A stretch of DNA of 64,000 nucleotides from Lachnospiraceae bacterium (GTDB taxonomy: Bacteria; Bacillota; Clostridia; Lachnospirales; Lachnospiraceae), in the NCBI GenBank assembly GCA_022510525.1, contig JAFLTH010000006.1:1-64000 (forward strand), given 5' to 3'. The position numbers and the translations under genes were made by a program. Every line of letters begins with the position of its first letter. Within the stretch, counting starts at the first letter, position 1. Under the pieces are notes generated by a model. It ran no database searches. It had not been told where the DNA came from and saw nothing but the letters and a program-made list of their open reading frames with translations. This document shows, piece by piece, positions 28,644 to 37,424 of the stretch.

Positions 28644-29684
28644 CTATAAAGTTTTTGAGACTTCTTTTACGAGTTCCTCACTGCATTCCGCTATTGCGCA
28701 GATATCCTGTATGGACATATTGCGTTGTAACATGTTATGGACTATGATTCTGGTTTTTTCGTCAAATCCCTGGCTTATTCCAAGGGTCATTCCTTCTGTT
28801 CTTCCAATGCTTATTCCTTCGGCTCTACCCTCTGCTCTTCCAATTGTCATTCCTTCGGCTCTGCCATCTGCTATCAAATCTTTTATCGCCTTACACATAT
28901 CTATCTTACCATCCTCTCTTTCATAATATTTCTTTGTTGCTAGCAACTCCTGTGCATTGGTGTAATTCGCCACTACGTCATATGCATCTTCTTCCATGTT
29001 CGCATAGTACTTATCTTTATCTACTAGCTCTATAAGTTTATGTTTATTATCAGAGTATCTGATAAAGTCAAACACCTGCCGTATGTCTGTTTTGAATATA
29101 CTTGTATCTTTCAACTTACGGATTTCAATTATATTAATTTTATAATCCGATGCCATTCCCCGTAGTTCATCCGGTATGTCAGTAAAGTCTAACATATCAT
29201 GAAGTTTTTCGGGTCCGTCCCAAGGTTCTTGTCCAGAGTATAAGATAAAAGTTATTACCGGATGAAGTCTGCTGTCCTTTTTGAAACCGTATAAGTATTC
29301 TCCTTTACTCAACCCGCTATAATTACGCCTGATTTCCCTGCGGATTGCCACGGCCTGCTTCTCATATTCTCCTATGTCATATGACATATTTCGCAACACG
29401 ATAGCATAGTCCGTCACTTCCTGATTTTCAATACCGATAATCGCAAAGTTTACTCCGAATGCTGCCTTTCTTAGCATGTCACGGATTTTTATTTTTCTTC
29501 CGGCTGTCATTCTGCGGATTTTTCTGACAAAGTTATAATTTCGCCCAACAACTGTCTGAGTATCAAGTTCCTGAAGATCACCTTTTGTTACGACCTGTCT
29601 TCCGCCACAACCTAATCCATTGATGAGGTCAGCGTAACGTTCATTGTCCGAAAAGTAGTCTTTCCATGTAATGTCATGTACCAT
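28644..29684 (-). CDS. Rpn family recombination-promoting nuclease/putative transposase (PD-(D/E)XK type)
   Basis: MVHDITWKDYFSDNERYADLINGL...LQELDTQ, VTFILYSGQEPWDGP, C-terminal AEGRAEG repeats. The ORF is open to 29888; the ATG at 29684 has an AGGAGG SD. Confidence 0.8.
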   Translation of the reverse strand: MVHDITWKDYFSDNERYADLINGLGCGGRQVVTKGDLQELDTQTVVGRNYNFVRKIRRMTAGRKIKIRDMLRKAAFGVNFAIIGIENQEVTDYAIVLRNMSYDIGEYEKQAVAIRREIRRNYSGLSKGEYLYGFKKDSRLHPVITFILYSGQEPWDGPEKLHDMLDFTDIPDELRGMASDYKINIIEIRKLKDTSIFKTDIRQVFDFIRYSDNKHKLIELVDKDKYYANMEEDAYDVVANYTNAQELLATKKYYEREDGKIDMCKAIKDLIADGRAEGMTIGRAEGRAEGISIGRTEGMTLGISQGFDEKTRIIVHNMLQRNMSIQDICAIAECSEELVKEVSKTL

Positions 29685-29915
29685 ATTTAATTCCTCCTGT
29701 GCATCCGCAGGAGTATTTTTGAAAACCCCTGCTTTGATTAATATGTGGATTAAAAGCATGGATTTTCGTAACGCAGAATGCCGGATGGCATTAAGAAATT
29801 TTTTGAATACAGGGCGCCGGATATGGCTGCCCTGTGTATAGAAAATATGCTTTGAGTAGAATATATCACAATTTTGCACGACGTGCAAGTATAAACGTTA
29901 TTTCGTTAACCGTTA

Positions 29916-31367
29916 TTAGAACTGTATCGGAGTCACATCTTCGTCAATCGGTTTTATTTCATATTCCGGAAGATTGTCCAAAAGTTCATTCAGACACAGA
30001 CTTGTATTATCCACAACATCGTGTGCCAGCATAACTATTTTATTGCGTCCAAGAGTAGTTGTTACACCGTTTTCAATTAATTCTTCGACCTTTAAGTCTT
30101 TTTTGGTATCCGCATCTTCGAGACTGGCGTTCCAATCATAGTATATATATCCGCGCTCCGTCATTTTTTCTATTATATCAGCGCTGACATTTTTATTGTA
30201 ATCGTTGATGCTTCCACCCGGAAAGCGGAATAGTTTGGTATCCACTCCGGTTACTTCATAGACGGTCTTATGTGCATTCTCAAAATCATTTATAAAAGCA
30301 TCCGCACTTTTATATATAACATCATAATTATGGCTATCGCTATGTATCCCTATGGTGTGACCTTCTGCTACAATACGACGTGCCACATCGGGGTACTTCC
30401 TTACGTTTTCCCCTATCAGGAAAAAGGTTGCCTTGATTCCTCTCTCTTTCAATATGTCCAAAACCTTTTCAGTATTTTCTTCCGAAGGGCCGTCATCAAA
30501 TGTAAGGTACATAGTTTTGGGATTAAAATAATATTCAATCCCGTTTGCTATTCCGTCTGCAATCTTATTCTGATATTCTTCGCCGGTAAGGTTTCCACGC
30601 TCTGCGGCATTGGATAAAAATCCGGTTTCAATGAGGCAGGCAGGCATCGTTGTATTTCCTGTCACATAAAAATCAGCGTTTTCCCTAATTTCTCTTTCCA
30701 CACTTTCCGTAGTCTTAATCGTCTGTTGCTTGATAAGCTGTGCAAGTTTTTTATTATCACGCTTAGTATCGGTTCCGTCATACCATACTTCCATACCTTT
30801 TACCTTGGAATCCTCTGAAAAGTTCTGGTGTATGCTCACATAGATATCTGCTTTGGCACTGTTGGCGGCCTCCACTCTATCTTCCTTACTTATAAATGTA
30901 TCATCTTCTCTTGACATTATAACTTTATATCCCGAGTTTTCCAGACGCGCTTTAACAAGTTTTGCAATTTCAAGGTTGACGTTTTTCTCCAATACTTTTC
31001 CACTCACACATCCACCATCCTCGCCGCCGTGTCCGGCATCAATAAAAACCAACGGTGGTCTCGCTTCTTCTATCATTGCTGCAATATCCGTTACATTTTT
31101 ATTGATAACATTTTCAAAAGTTATACTTTCGGTAGTTGTATCATGTGAGGAGGTACATGATATTGCTACGGTATTATTTTTTATTGACAGCGTACTTCCG
31201 GTCTCAATAATATTACCGGTTACTAAATTTATAGATGTCAATACGGCCGTACCGGTTATACACATCGCTATGGCAGCCGCCATAACGCGCCTGCCTGTTT
31301 TAATTCTTTTTTCCCTTCTAATATAATCTCGACTATACGATGTTAAGTATGTTCCGTCTGCGTACAT
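29916..31367 (-). CDS. N-acetylmuramoyl-L-alanine amidase (Amidase_3) fused to a polysaccharide deacetylase (NodB)
   Basis: FIDAGHGGEDGG, VYVSIHQNF-like DIYVSIHQNF, ACLIETGFLSN, then MYLTFDDGPSEENT, GHTIGIHSDSH, FRFPGGSIND. Start 31367 has a GGAGGAG SD. Confidence 0.93.
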   Translation of the reverse strand: MYADGTYLTSYSRDYIRREKRIKTGRRVMAAAIAMCITGTAVLTSINLVTGNIIETGSTLSIKNNTVAISCTSSHDTTTESITFENVINKNVTDIAAMIEEARPPLVFIDAGHGGEDGGCVSGKVLEKNVNLEIAKLVKARLENSGYKVIMSREDDTFISKEDRVEAANSAKADIYVSIHQNFSEDSKVKGMEVWYDGTDTKRDNKKLAQLIKQQTIKTTESVEREIRENADFYVTGNTTMPACLIETGFLSNAAERGNLTGEEYQNKIADGIANGIEYYFNPKTMYLTFDDGPSEENTEKVLDILKERGIKATFFLIGENVRKYPDVARRIVAEGHTIGIHSDSHNYDVIYKSADAFINDFENAHKTVYEVTGVDTKLFRFPGGSINDYNKNVSADIIEKMTERGYIYYDWNASLEDADTKKDLKVEELIENGVTTTLGRNKIVMLAHDVVDNTSLCLNELLDNLPEYEIKPIDEDVTPIQF

Positions 31368-31444
31368 TACTTCTCCTCCTGTGTGATTCATGAACAAAAA
31401 CAGCCCTCATGTTTTCTCGTTAGTACAAGATTACACAAGAGCTG

Positions 31445-31510
31445 CATCATAAAATCATCATTTTTGTATCAAAGTCACATCATTTTTGCATCAAATTTGC
31501 ATCATTTATT
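31445..31510. promoter_or_regulatory. Six contiguous 11-bp direct repeats (catcatttttg-like), candidate OmpR/PhoB-type regulator binding array
   Basis: Units at 31445, 31456, 31467, 31478, 31489, 31500: catcataaaat/catcatttttg/tatcaaagtca/catcatttttg/catcaaatttg/catcatttatt. Confidence 0.75.
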
Positions 31511-31513
31511 TTT

Positions 31514-32338
31514 TTACGAAATTTTGATAAATAATTCATTTATGCCTTCATAAAATCCAACCGTCACTATCGTCCTTCCCTCGCCCATACCTGAAAAAAC
31601 ATACTTTTTAAAATATGGTGTGGTTTCAAGCAGCGGATTATCCGATTCATATGGGGTCGGAGTTCCAAGACCCATGTATTTGCTCCAGGCTTCCACCATT
31701 GCATCCGTATCAATATCTTCCCACAGAAGGGAAGTCCTGGCATAAAATTCATATATTTTTCCATCCTCGGCGCCTATATACGCATCCATCAGACGGTTTC
31801 CCTTATCTGCATTGACATGGCTGTTGGACAGGCTGAGCTTCCAGACAGCTATATTATTTCTGGGCTCCAGAATATCAATAGCGGAATACAGAGTGGCTTC
31901 ATATGAAGCAGGTGCAACCTCCTTTACTTCCTCCGGCAGTATTCCCGCTTCTTTTAAAAATTCAATCCCGTTGTTACAGGTTTCATATATCTGTTCATTG
32001 GTTATTTCCTGCTCAGACGGACTTCTGTAGTTTGCAATAAATGCATAGGAGCCTTCCAGATCCTGATACATCACGGAATCATCGGTATGAGTCATTGCAT
32101 TCTGTTCGGTTTCCGGCAGTGTCTGTGAACTTAAGCATCTGGAAAGTATATAAAGTTTTTCATTTGCATTAAGTTTATAGCTATAACCTTCTCCTGCGGT
32201 TTCGACAGTCTGTGCCTGGATTTTATTCAGCGTTCCCCTGTCCTGATATCTGGCTAATGCTTCAGGTCCCCAGATTGATATAATAAGTGAAAAGACCGCA
32301 AAAAGAAGAAAGATTATTACTTTTTTATCAAACTTCAT
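31514..32338 (-). CDS. Hypothetical exported/membrane-anchored protein linked to the two-component system
   Basis: N-terminal TM (VIIFLLFAVFSLIISIWG). The ORF is open to 32359; it overlaps the histidine kinase 3' end. Confidence 0.6.
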   Translation of the reverse strand: MKFDKKVIIFLLFAVFSLIISIWGPEALARYQDRGTLNKIQAQTVETAGEGYSYKLNANEKLYILSRCLSSQTLPETEQNAMTHTDDSVMYQDLEGSYAFIANYRSPSEQEITNEQIYETCNNGIEFLKEAGILPEEVKEVAPASYEATLYSAIDILEPRNNIAVWKLSLSNSHVNADKGNRLMDAYIGAEDGKIYEFYARTSLLWEDIDTDAMVEAWSKYMGLGTPTPYESDNPLLETTPYFKKYVFSGMGEGRTIVTVGFYEGINELFIKIS

Positions 32339-33773
32339 CGGGTGTATCCTCCTTTTCACTTATACTATCCTGCTGTATGTCATTCTTTATAACGAAGCTG
32401 AAACAGGAGCCCTTTCCTGTCTCGCTCTCTATTTCGAGTTCGCTGCCATGTATCTTAAGTATTTCCACACACAGTGCAAGTCCAAGGCCTGCACCGTTAT
32501 GGCTTCTTGCACGGGACTTGTCCACCATATAAAATGCTTTGGTTATCTTGCGCTGTTCTTCCTGTGGGATACCGATACCGTAATCCTTAACCGCGAAGCG
32601 ATATCCTTCTTCCAGTGAATATCCGTTTACTTCAATCTTAGATCCTTTTTCCGATGCTTTACACGCATTATCAATGAGGTTGACAAGAACCGTCTTAATC
32701 AAATTTACCTCGACAGTAACTTCACCCTGCTCATATTGGAAAGAAAATTCCATATCCCGGTTTGCCGTATACATATCTTTCAGATATTCAAAGAGTGCAT
32801 CAACGGAAGTGGTTTGTAAATGCGCTTCTTTTTTGCCGGCAACAATAATATCAAGCAGGCGGAAAGACATTGCTTCAAGACGCTTTCCCTCGGTATAAAT
32901 ATAGTTTGCAGACATAAGGCTCTGTTCCTCATCCAGTTTGTGAGAACGGAGCATATCCGCATATCCTATTATAGCGGTCAAAGGAGTTTTAAGCTCATGT
33001 GCAAAATCACCCATAAACTCTTCTCTTGCTTTAATCTCTTCCTCAAGCTTCTCAATATTCTGCTCAAGAGTTTCCGCCATGCTGTTAAAGTCACTGGTCA
33101 GCTGTCCGAGTTCGTCCTGACTAACCTGCTTTGCACGGTAGGAATAATCTCCTGCCGACATCCGCTTCGTAGCTTTAGTTAAAAGGCGGACAGGCTTGGT
33201 CAAAAATGAAGAAATAAAATGCATTATCACCGTACCGGCAACCAGCATAATAAACATTACTTTGCGGTACAGAGAAAAGCCCAGCGTACGTTCTCTAAAG
33301 ACATCCGATACGTCCCTCATAGTCTCCAGATACAGCACCCTGTTCAATGCGGTTACCGCAGTACCCGTATGTATGTAATATTTATCTTGCGACTGTATTA
33401 CCTGATAAGTTTTTACACTTTCATCAGTCTGTGCAAGTAACTCATCGTTAGTGTCAAAGCCGTCACTGGCATATAGAATATTTTTCCCCTCACCGGAAAT
33501 GCGAAGCAGTCTTCCGCTGCCCTGACCGCTTTTTTCCAGATTGGATGCGATTTCTTCCACGGTTGTATCGGGCATTACACTGTACTTGGCAGGAACGCTG
33601 AGCGCAGCAGTTTCAAAAGCGAAGCTTAAGATGCTGTTTTCATCCAGCGCCTGACCCACTTCTCTTTCCAGTGAAGTTTCAAATACATAATTAACAAAAT
33701 AGTATCCGCTGAACCCTAAAGAAAGTGCCATGACGATAATCATGCTCAGCAGGATTTTAAAGGAGAATTTCAT
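32328..33773 (-). CDS. Sensor histidine kinase (HAMP, HisKA, HATPase)
   Basis: FAHELKTPLTAIIGYADMLRS, NLIDNACKAS, GIGIPQEE, GAGLGLALC. Confidence 0.95.
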   Translation of the reverse strand: MKFSFKILLSMIIVMALSLGFSGYYFVNYVFETSLEREVGQALDENSILSFAFETAALSVPAKYSVMPDTTVEEIASNLEKSGQGSGRLLRISGEGKNILYASDGFDTNDELLAQTDESVKTYQVIQSQDKYYIHTGTAVTALNRVLYLETMRDVSDVFRERTLGFSLYRKVMFIMLVAGTVIMHFISSFLTKPVRLLTKATKRMSAGDYSYRAKQVSQDELGQLTSDFNSMAETLEQNIEKLEEEIKAREEFMGDFAHELKTPLTAIIGYADMLRSHKLDEEQSLMSANYIYTEGKRLEAMSFRLLDIIVAGKKEAHLQTTSVDALFEYLKDMYTANRDMEFSFQYEQGEVTVEVNLIKTVLVNLIDNACKASEKGSKIEVNGYSLEEGYRFAVKDYGIGIPQEEQRKITKAFYMVDKSRARSHNGAGLGLALCVEILKIHGSELEIESETGKGSCFSFVIKNDIQQDSISEKEDTPDEV

Positions 33774-33776
33774 CGT

Positions 33777-34430
33777 TTATACCTCCAAACGATAGCCGAC
33801 TTTATATACCGCCACAAGATTATGTTCCCAGCCAAGTTTTCTTCGCAATCGCTGTACATGCAAATCCAGGGTTCGGCTGTCACCGAAATATTCTTCCTCC
33901 CAGACTTTTTCATACAGGGTTTCCCTAAACAATGCCACATTTATATTTTTGATAAAAAGTACGAGAAGTCCAAACTCTTTATTGGTAAGTTCTATCGGTC
34001 TGCCTGCTTTGGTGACCCTGTGAGCTTCCACATCAACTGTTACATCCCCGGCAGTCAGTTTCTGATCAGCTTTATTATAGCGCCTGAGCACTGCCTCTAC
34101 CCTTGCAACCAGCTCCACCACATCAAAAGGTTTCACCAGATAATCATCTGCTCCAAGTTTTAACCCTTTTACCCTGTCCTTCACCTCATGCTTTGCCGTT
34201 ATAAAAATAACCGGTATTCCAAGAGGACGGATATATTCCATTATGTCATAGCCATCCGCGCCGGGAAGCATGATATCCAGAAGGATTAAATCATAGGTAT
34301 CCTGCTCAATCTTATCTATTGCCTCTAAGCCATCCTGTACCGAAGTACAACTATAACCCGCCGAAGATAGGTTTAAATCTATCAAGTCACAAATCGGTTT
34401 TTCATCATCTACAATAAGTATCTTGATCAT
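33777..34430 (-). CDS. OmpR/PhoB-family response regulator
   Basis: ILIVDDEKPICDLI, LLDIMLPGADGYDI, GADDYLVKPFD, C-terminal wHTH (ELTNKEFGLLVLF...TLDLHVQRLRRKLG). Confidence 0.96.
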   Translation of the reverse strand: MIKILIVDDEKPICDLIDLNLSSAGYSCTSVQDGLEAIDKIEQDTYDLILLDIMLPGADGYDIMEYIRPLGIPVIFITAKHEVKDRVKGLKLGADDYLVKPFDVVELVARVEAVLRRYNKADQKLTAGDVTVDVEAHRVTKAGRPIELTNKEFGLLVLFIKNINVALFRETLYEKVWEEEYFGDSRTLDLHVQRLRRKLGWEHNLVAVYKVGYRLEV

Positions 34431-34444
34431 CTTTATCCTCCATG

Positions 34445-35593
34445 TTAGTTTGAGCTAACTTCGCCTGTGGACTGCCATCCCCAATAAGCGCGGGCTTTTT
34501 CTACCAGCACTTCCATAGTATCATCATCACTGCATTTATATGTGTTTTTAATATCGGTATCAGCAGAAAATCCTCCGGTTCTCTGATAGTAAATCGAGTA
34601 ATCGCTTTCAACCACAAGCTGGCCTTCTTCACCTTCATAACTATATCTTGCCAGTATTACAATGTCTTTCAAACTGTCACCGTCAATGTCGCGGCATTGG
34701 ATACTCTTTAACGCATAAAGATTATCATAGTCACCCATGGGCTGTAGACTGGACACAATGTTTCCCTGTTCATTGACAAGGAAAATCATAAAAACATCAT
34801 AATTGGAAATACGATATGTCCCCGGCACTACCTGCAGTCTGCCAAGTTTTTCAAAATCCCTGAAATAGCATTGATCGGTAATAATATACAAACCATGCGA
34901 CTGCAGTTCTCTCAGGGTAGTGGCCGTATATAAAAATTCGGTAGAACGATCATCCCTCACAAATGCGGTTATCATTTCAGCGCTTTTGCTCATTCCGAAC
35001 CGGTTTATTTTATCGGCAATACGATAGTCGCGGTAAAAACCGACGTCATTCTTTTTTTGAAAAAGTACATCTCCCAGTTTATAAGTTTCTCCACCATAGT
35101 ATCCGCTTTCATCAGCGCAGGCAGTAATCAATATGATATCCATGCGTCCGTCTTGGTCCAGATCGCGGAAGGAGACCGCCGCAATATCACAGGCAGGCTG
35201 CTTCATCTGTCCTGCTACACGATGATTGGTTTCCAGCTGTTCTGTTTTGTAGATAACATTCTCATTTTCATCTGCAAAAAAGAGAGCAAGGCGGTTGTAT
35301 TTTCTTTCAAATGCCGGAATAAGTGACACTTCGCCATATCGTGCTAATTCTATGGGGAAAATCTGATTTGAAATTACCCTAAAGCCTGCGGAAGAAATAT
35401 CTGATATTGATGATATGGAGTCAAGACGTTTAAGGTATTCATTATATTCGGTGCGGACATTATCGTTATTTTCAGATGCATTTACAATCATATGCATAGT
35501 ATTATCGTATGCATGCAACGTAAACAAAGCACTGAGTAAAAGCAGCATAAGGGATATTGATTTTATTTTTTTAATAATTACTGATTGCTTCAA
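34445..35593 (-). CDS. Hypothetical exported protein with FG-GAP/VCBS-like Asp-rich motifs
   Basis: Hydrophobic N-terminus; DLDQDGRMDIILI and DIDGDSLKDIVIL. Confidence 0.6.
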   Translation of the reverse strand: MKQSVIIKKIKSISLMLLLLSALFTLHAYDNTMHMIVNASENNDNVRTEYNEYLKRLDSISSISDISSAGFRVISNQIFPIELARYGEVSLIPAFERKYNRLALFFADENENVIYKTEQLETNHRVAGQMKQPACDIAAVSFRDLDQDGRMDIILITACADESGYYGGETYKLGDVLFQKKNDVGFYRDYRIADKINRFGMSKSAEMITAFVRDDRSTEFLYTATTLRELQSHGLYIITDQCYFRDFEKLGRLQVVPGTYRISNYDVFMIFLVNEQGNIVSSLQPMGDYDNLYALKSIQCRDIDGDSLKDIVILARYSYEGEEGQLVVESDYSIYYQRTGGFSADTDIKNTYKCSDDDTMEVLVEKARAYWGWQSTGEVSSN

Positions 35594-35636
35594 TTTATCT
35601 CCTCCTTATGCTGATATGTTTTATATTTTATAATGT

Positions 35637-35658
35637 CACGCAATTTGCATCATATTTA
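35637..35658. promoter_or_regulatory. Two contiguous 11-bp repeats resembling the 31445-31510 array, upstream of the two-component operon
   Basis: Minus-strand TAAATATGATG CAAATTGCGTG, then a TATAAA-like -10. Confidence 0.5.
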
Positions 35659-35758
35659 TAATAGTCTAAGTTCATTTTAAATTTATTATACTTTTCTAGT
35701 TTTACACGATTTCTTTAATTTGTTCTATTTTTTTATTTTAGCACAAACATATAAAATT

Positions 35759-36586
35759 TCAATTTACATTTTCCAACAGCCACTTTGCAACACCATCATT
35801 ATCATTACTTTCAACAATGCCCGTTGCCAGTTCTTTTAATTCCGGCACGGCGTTTTCTACCGCATAGCATTCATCGGATATCTCAAACATCGGAATATCG
35901 TTAATGGCATCCCCAAATGAAACTACTCTGTCACACTTCCATAATTTTTTCAGGGTCATAATTGCTTCAGCTTTGCTTGCTTTCTTTGGCATGATTTCAC
36001 ACCAATATTCAGACTGATATATTTCCTGCTGGAGCGTACATCTGAATCTGTCATCTTTTGAGAAAATATTGTATATGGGAATCAATTCTTCTTTTTCACC
36101 AATACAGCTGTAATAAAATGAATTACCATCATACAGACCTGCCTCACTTGCTAAGGGTCTGCGTCGTTTATCGCCTTTGCGCTTGGAAAGATATCTTTTA
36201 ATACCTTCGTTCTCTTTCGTTGTGTTCCATGATACTTTTTCAATCTGTTCTATGTAGGAATATACTAAAGGGCTGATATTGTGATGTTCAAGATTCTTTC
36301 GGACAAATTCTGCTTCTTTTTTTGTAAAAGATAAAGAAGATAAAACTTCTCCTGTACGTGGATGTATGATTAATGCACCGTTATATGCAATGACCGGAAT
36401 GTCTGTGGTCAGTCCTTCTGTTACTACAGTTGAGGAAACCAATGATCTTGCGGTTGCATATGTAAACAACATTCCACTTGCTACAAGTTCATTGATAATC
36501 TGAATGCTTTTGGGATTGATTGTGTCTTTTGTATTGAGTAGTGTTCCATCTAAATCTGTTACATATAGAGTTTTGTTTCGGTTCAT
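35759..36586 (-). CDS. Cof-type HAD family hydrolase
   Basis: LYVTDLDGTLLNTKD; VVSFGDAINDIPMFE. Confidence 0.9.
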   Translation of the reverse strand: MNRNKTLYVTDLDGTLLNTKDTINPKSIQIINELVASGMLFTYATARSLVSSTVVTEGLTTDIPVIAYNGALIIHPRTGEVLSSLSFTKKEAEFVRKNLEHHNISPLVYSYIEQIEKVSWNTTKENEGIKRYLSKRKGDKRRRPLASEAGLYDGNSFYYSCIGEKEELIPIYNIFSKDDRFRCTLQQEIYQSEYWCEIMPKKASKAEAIMTLKKLWKCDRVVSFGDAINDIPMFEISDECYAVENAVPELKELATGIVESNDNDGVAKWLLENVN

Positions 36587-36616
36587 AATTTATTTACCTT
36601 CCAATTCCTATATTCA

Positions 36617-37405
36617 CTACACATTTAATATTCTTTTCTCCAGCCACTCCGCTATTCCATCATCATCATTAGTGCCAATAATCTCGTCGGCAATTTCTTT
36701 AACCGCATCTATTGCATTTCCCATTGCAATACCTTTTCCGCACATCTTAAGCATTCCAATATCTGAGTAATCGTCTCCAAATGCGGTTATATCTTCAAGG
36801 GAAATTTTAAGCTCCTTCATAATATTTGTTAATGCCATTTCTTTTGTTGCATTTGCTTTACTGAATTTATACCACTCTCCATCAGAAAATCGGATGTGAT
36901 TACAATCATCAACTGACTTTGCGATTTCTTCGGCATAGAAATCATTGGGTAACTGCACACATATTTTTAATGCGGAGTACGCAAAATTTTTATAATTCGT
37001 ATAAACGGTTTCGCCCCAGCTTGCATCTTGCTCTGCCGGTAATATTTTATAATTCCAATAGTGGGCATCAATAGTATCTACGGTGATTTCCCGTTCTTCG
37101 CCTCCTATGTAAAGTGCAGTTTCAATAATCTTTTTGGTTTCTTCTTTTGTAAATCCTGCTTCATATATGATAGTTCCCCGAAATCGCACAATGGCACCGC
37201 CACTGGATATTACAAGGTCGGGGTACACTTGCGTAAGAAATTTTTCTGAATTACTTTCGCTGCGTGCTGTTGAAATGCCTATTAAGCATCCCATTTCCCT
37301 ACAATTATTAATCGCATTAATCGTCTTATATGAAATTGTCTTATCAGATTTTAACAGTGTACCATCTAAATCAAATAGTAATAATTTATCCATATCAGAC
37401 TCCAA
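36617..37405 (-). CDS. Cof-type HAD family hydrolase
   Basis: LLLFDLDGTLLKSDK; ITAFGDDYSDIGML. Confidence 0.9.
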   Translation of the reverse strand: MESDMDKLLLFDLDGTLLKSDKTISYKTINAINNCREMGCLIGISTARSESNSEKFLTQVYPDLVISSGGAIVRFRGTIIYEAGFTKEETKKIIETALYIGGEEREITVDTIDAHYWNYKILPAEQDASWGETVYTNYKNFAYSALKICVQLPNDFYAEEIAKSVDDCNHIRFSDGEWYKFSKANATKEMALTNIMKELKISLEDITAFGDDYSDIGMLKMCGKGIAMGNAIDAVKEIADEIIGTNDDDGIAEWLEKRILNV

Positions 37406-37424
37406 CTTTGTGAATATTAATCAT

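Noticed and set aside
28644-28926. CRISPR-like short repeats
   Set aside because: Repeats are in-frame protein repeats at the 3' end of the Rpn gene, with no uniform repeat-spacer structure.
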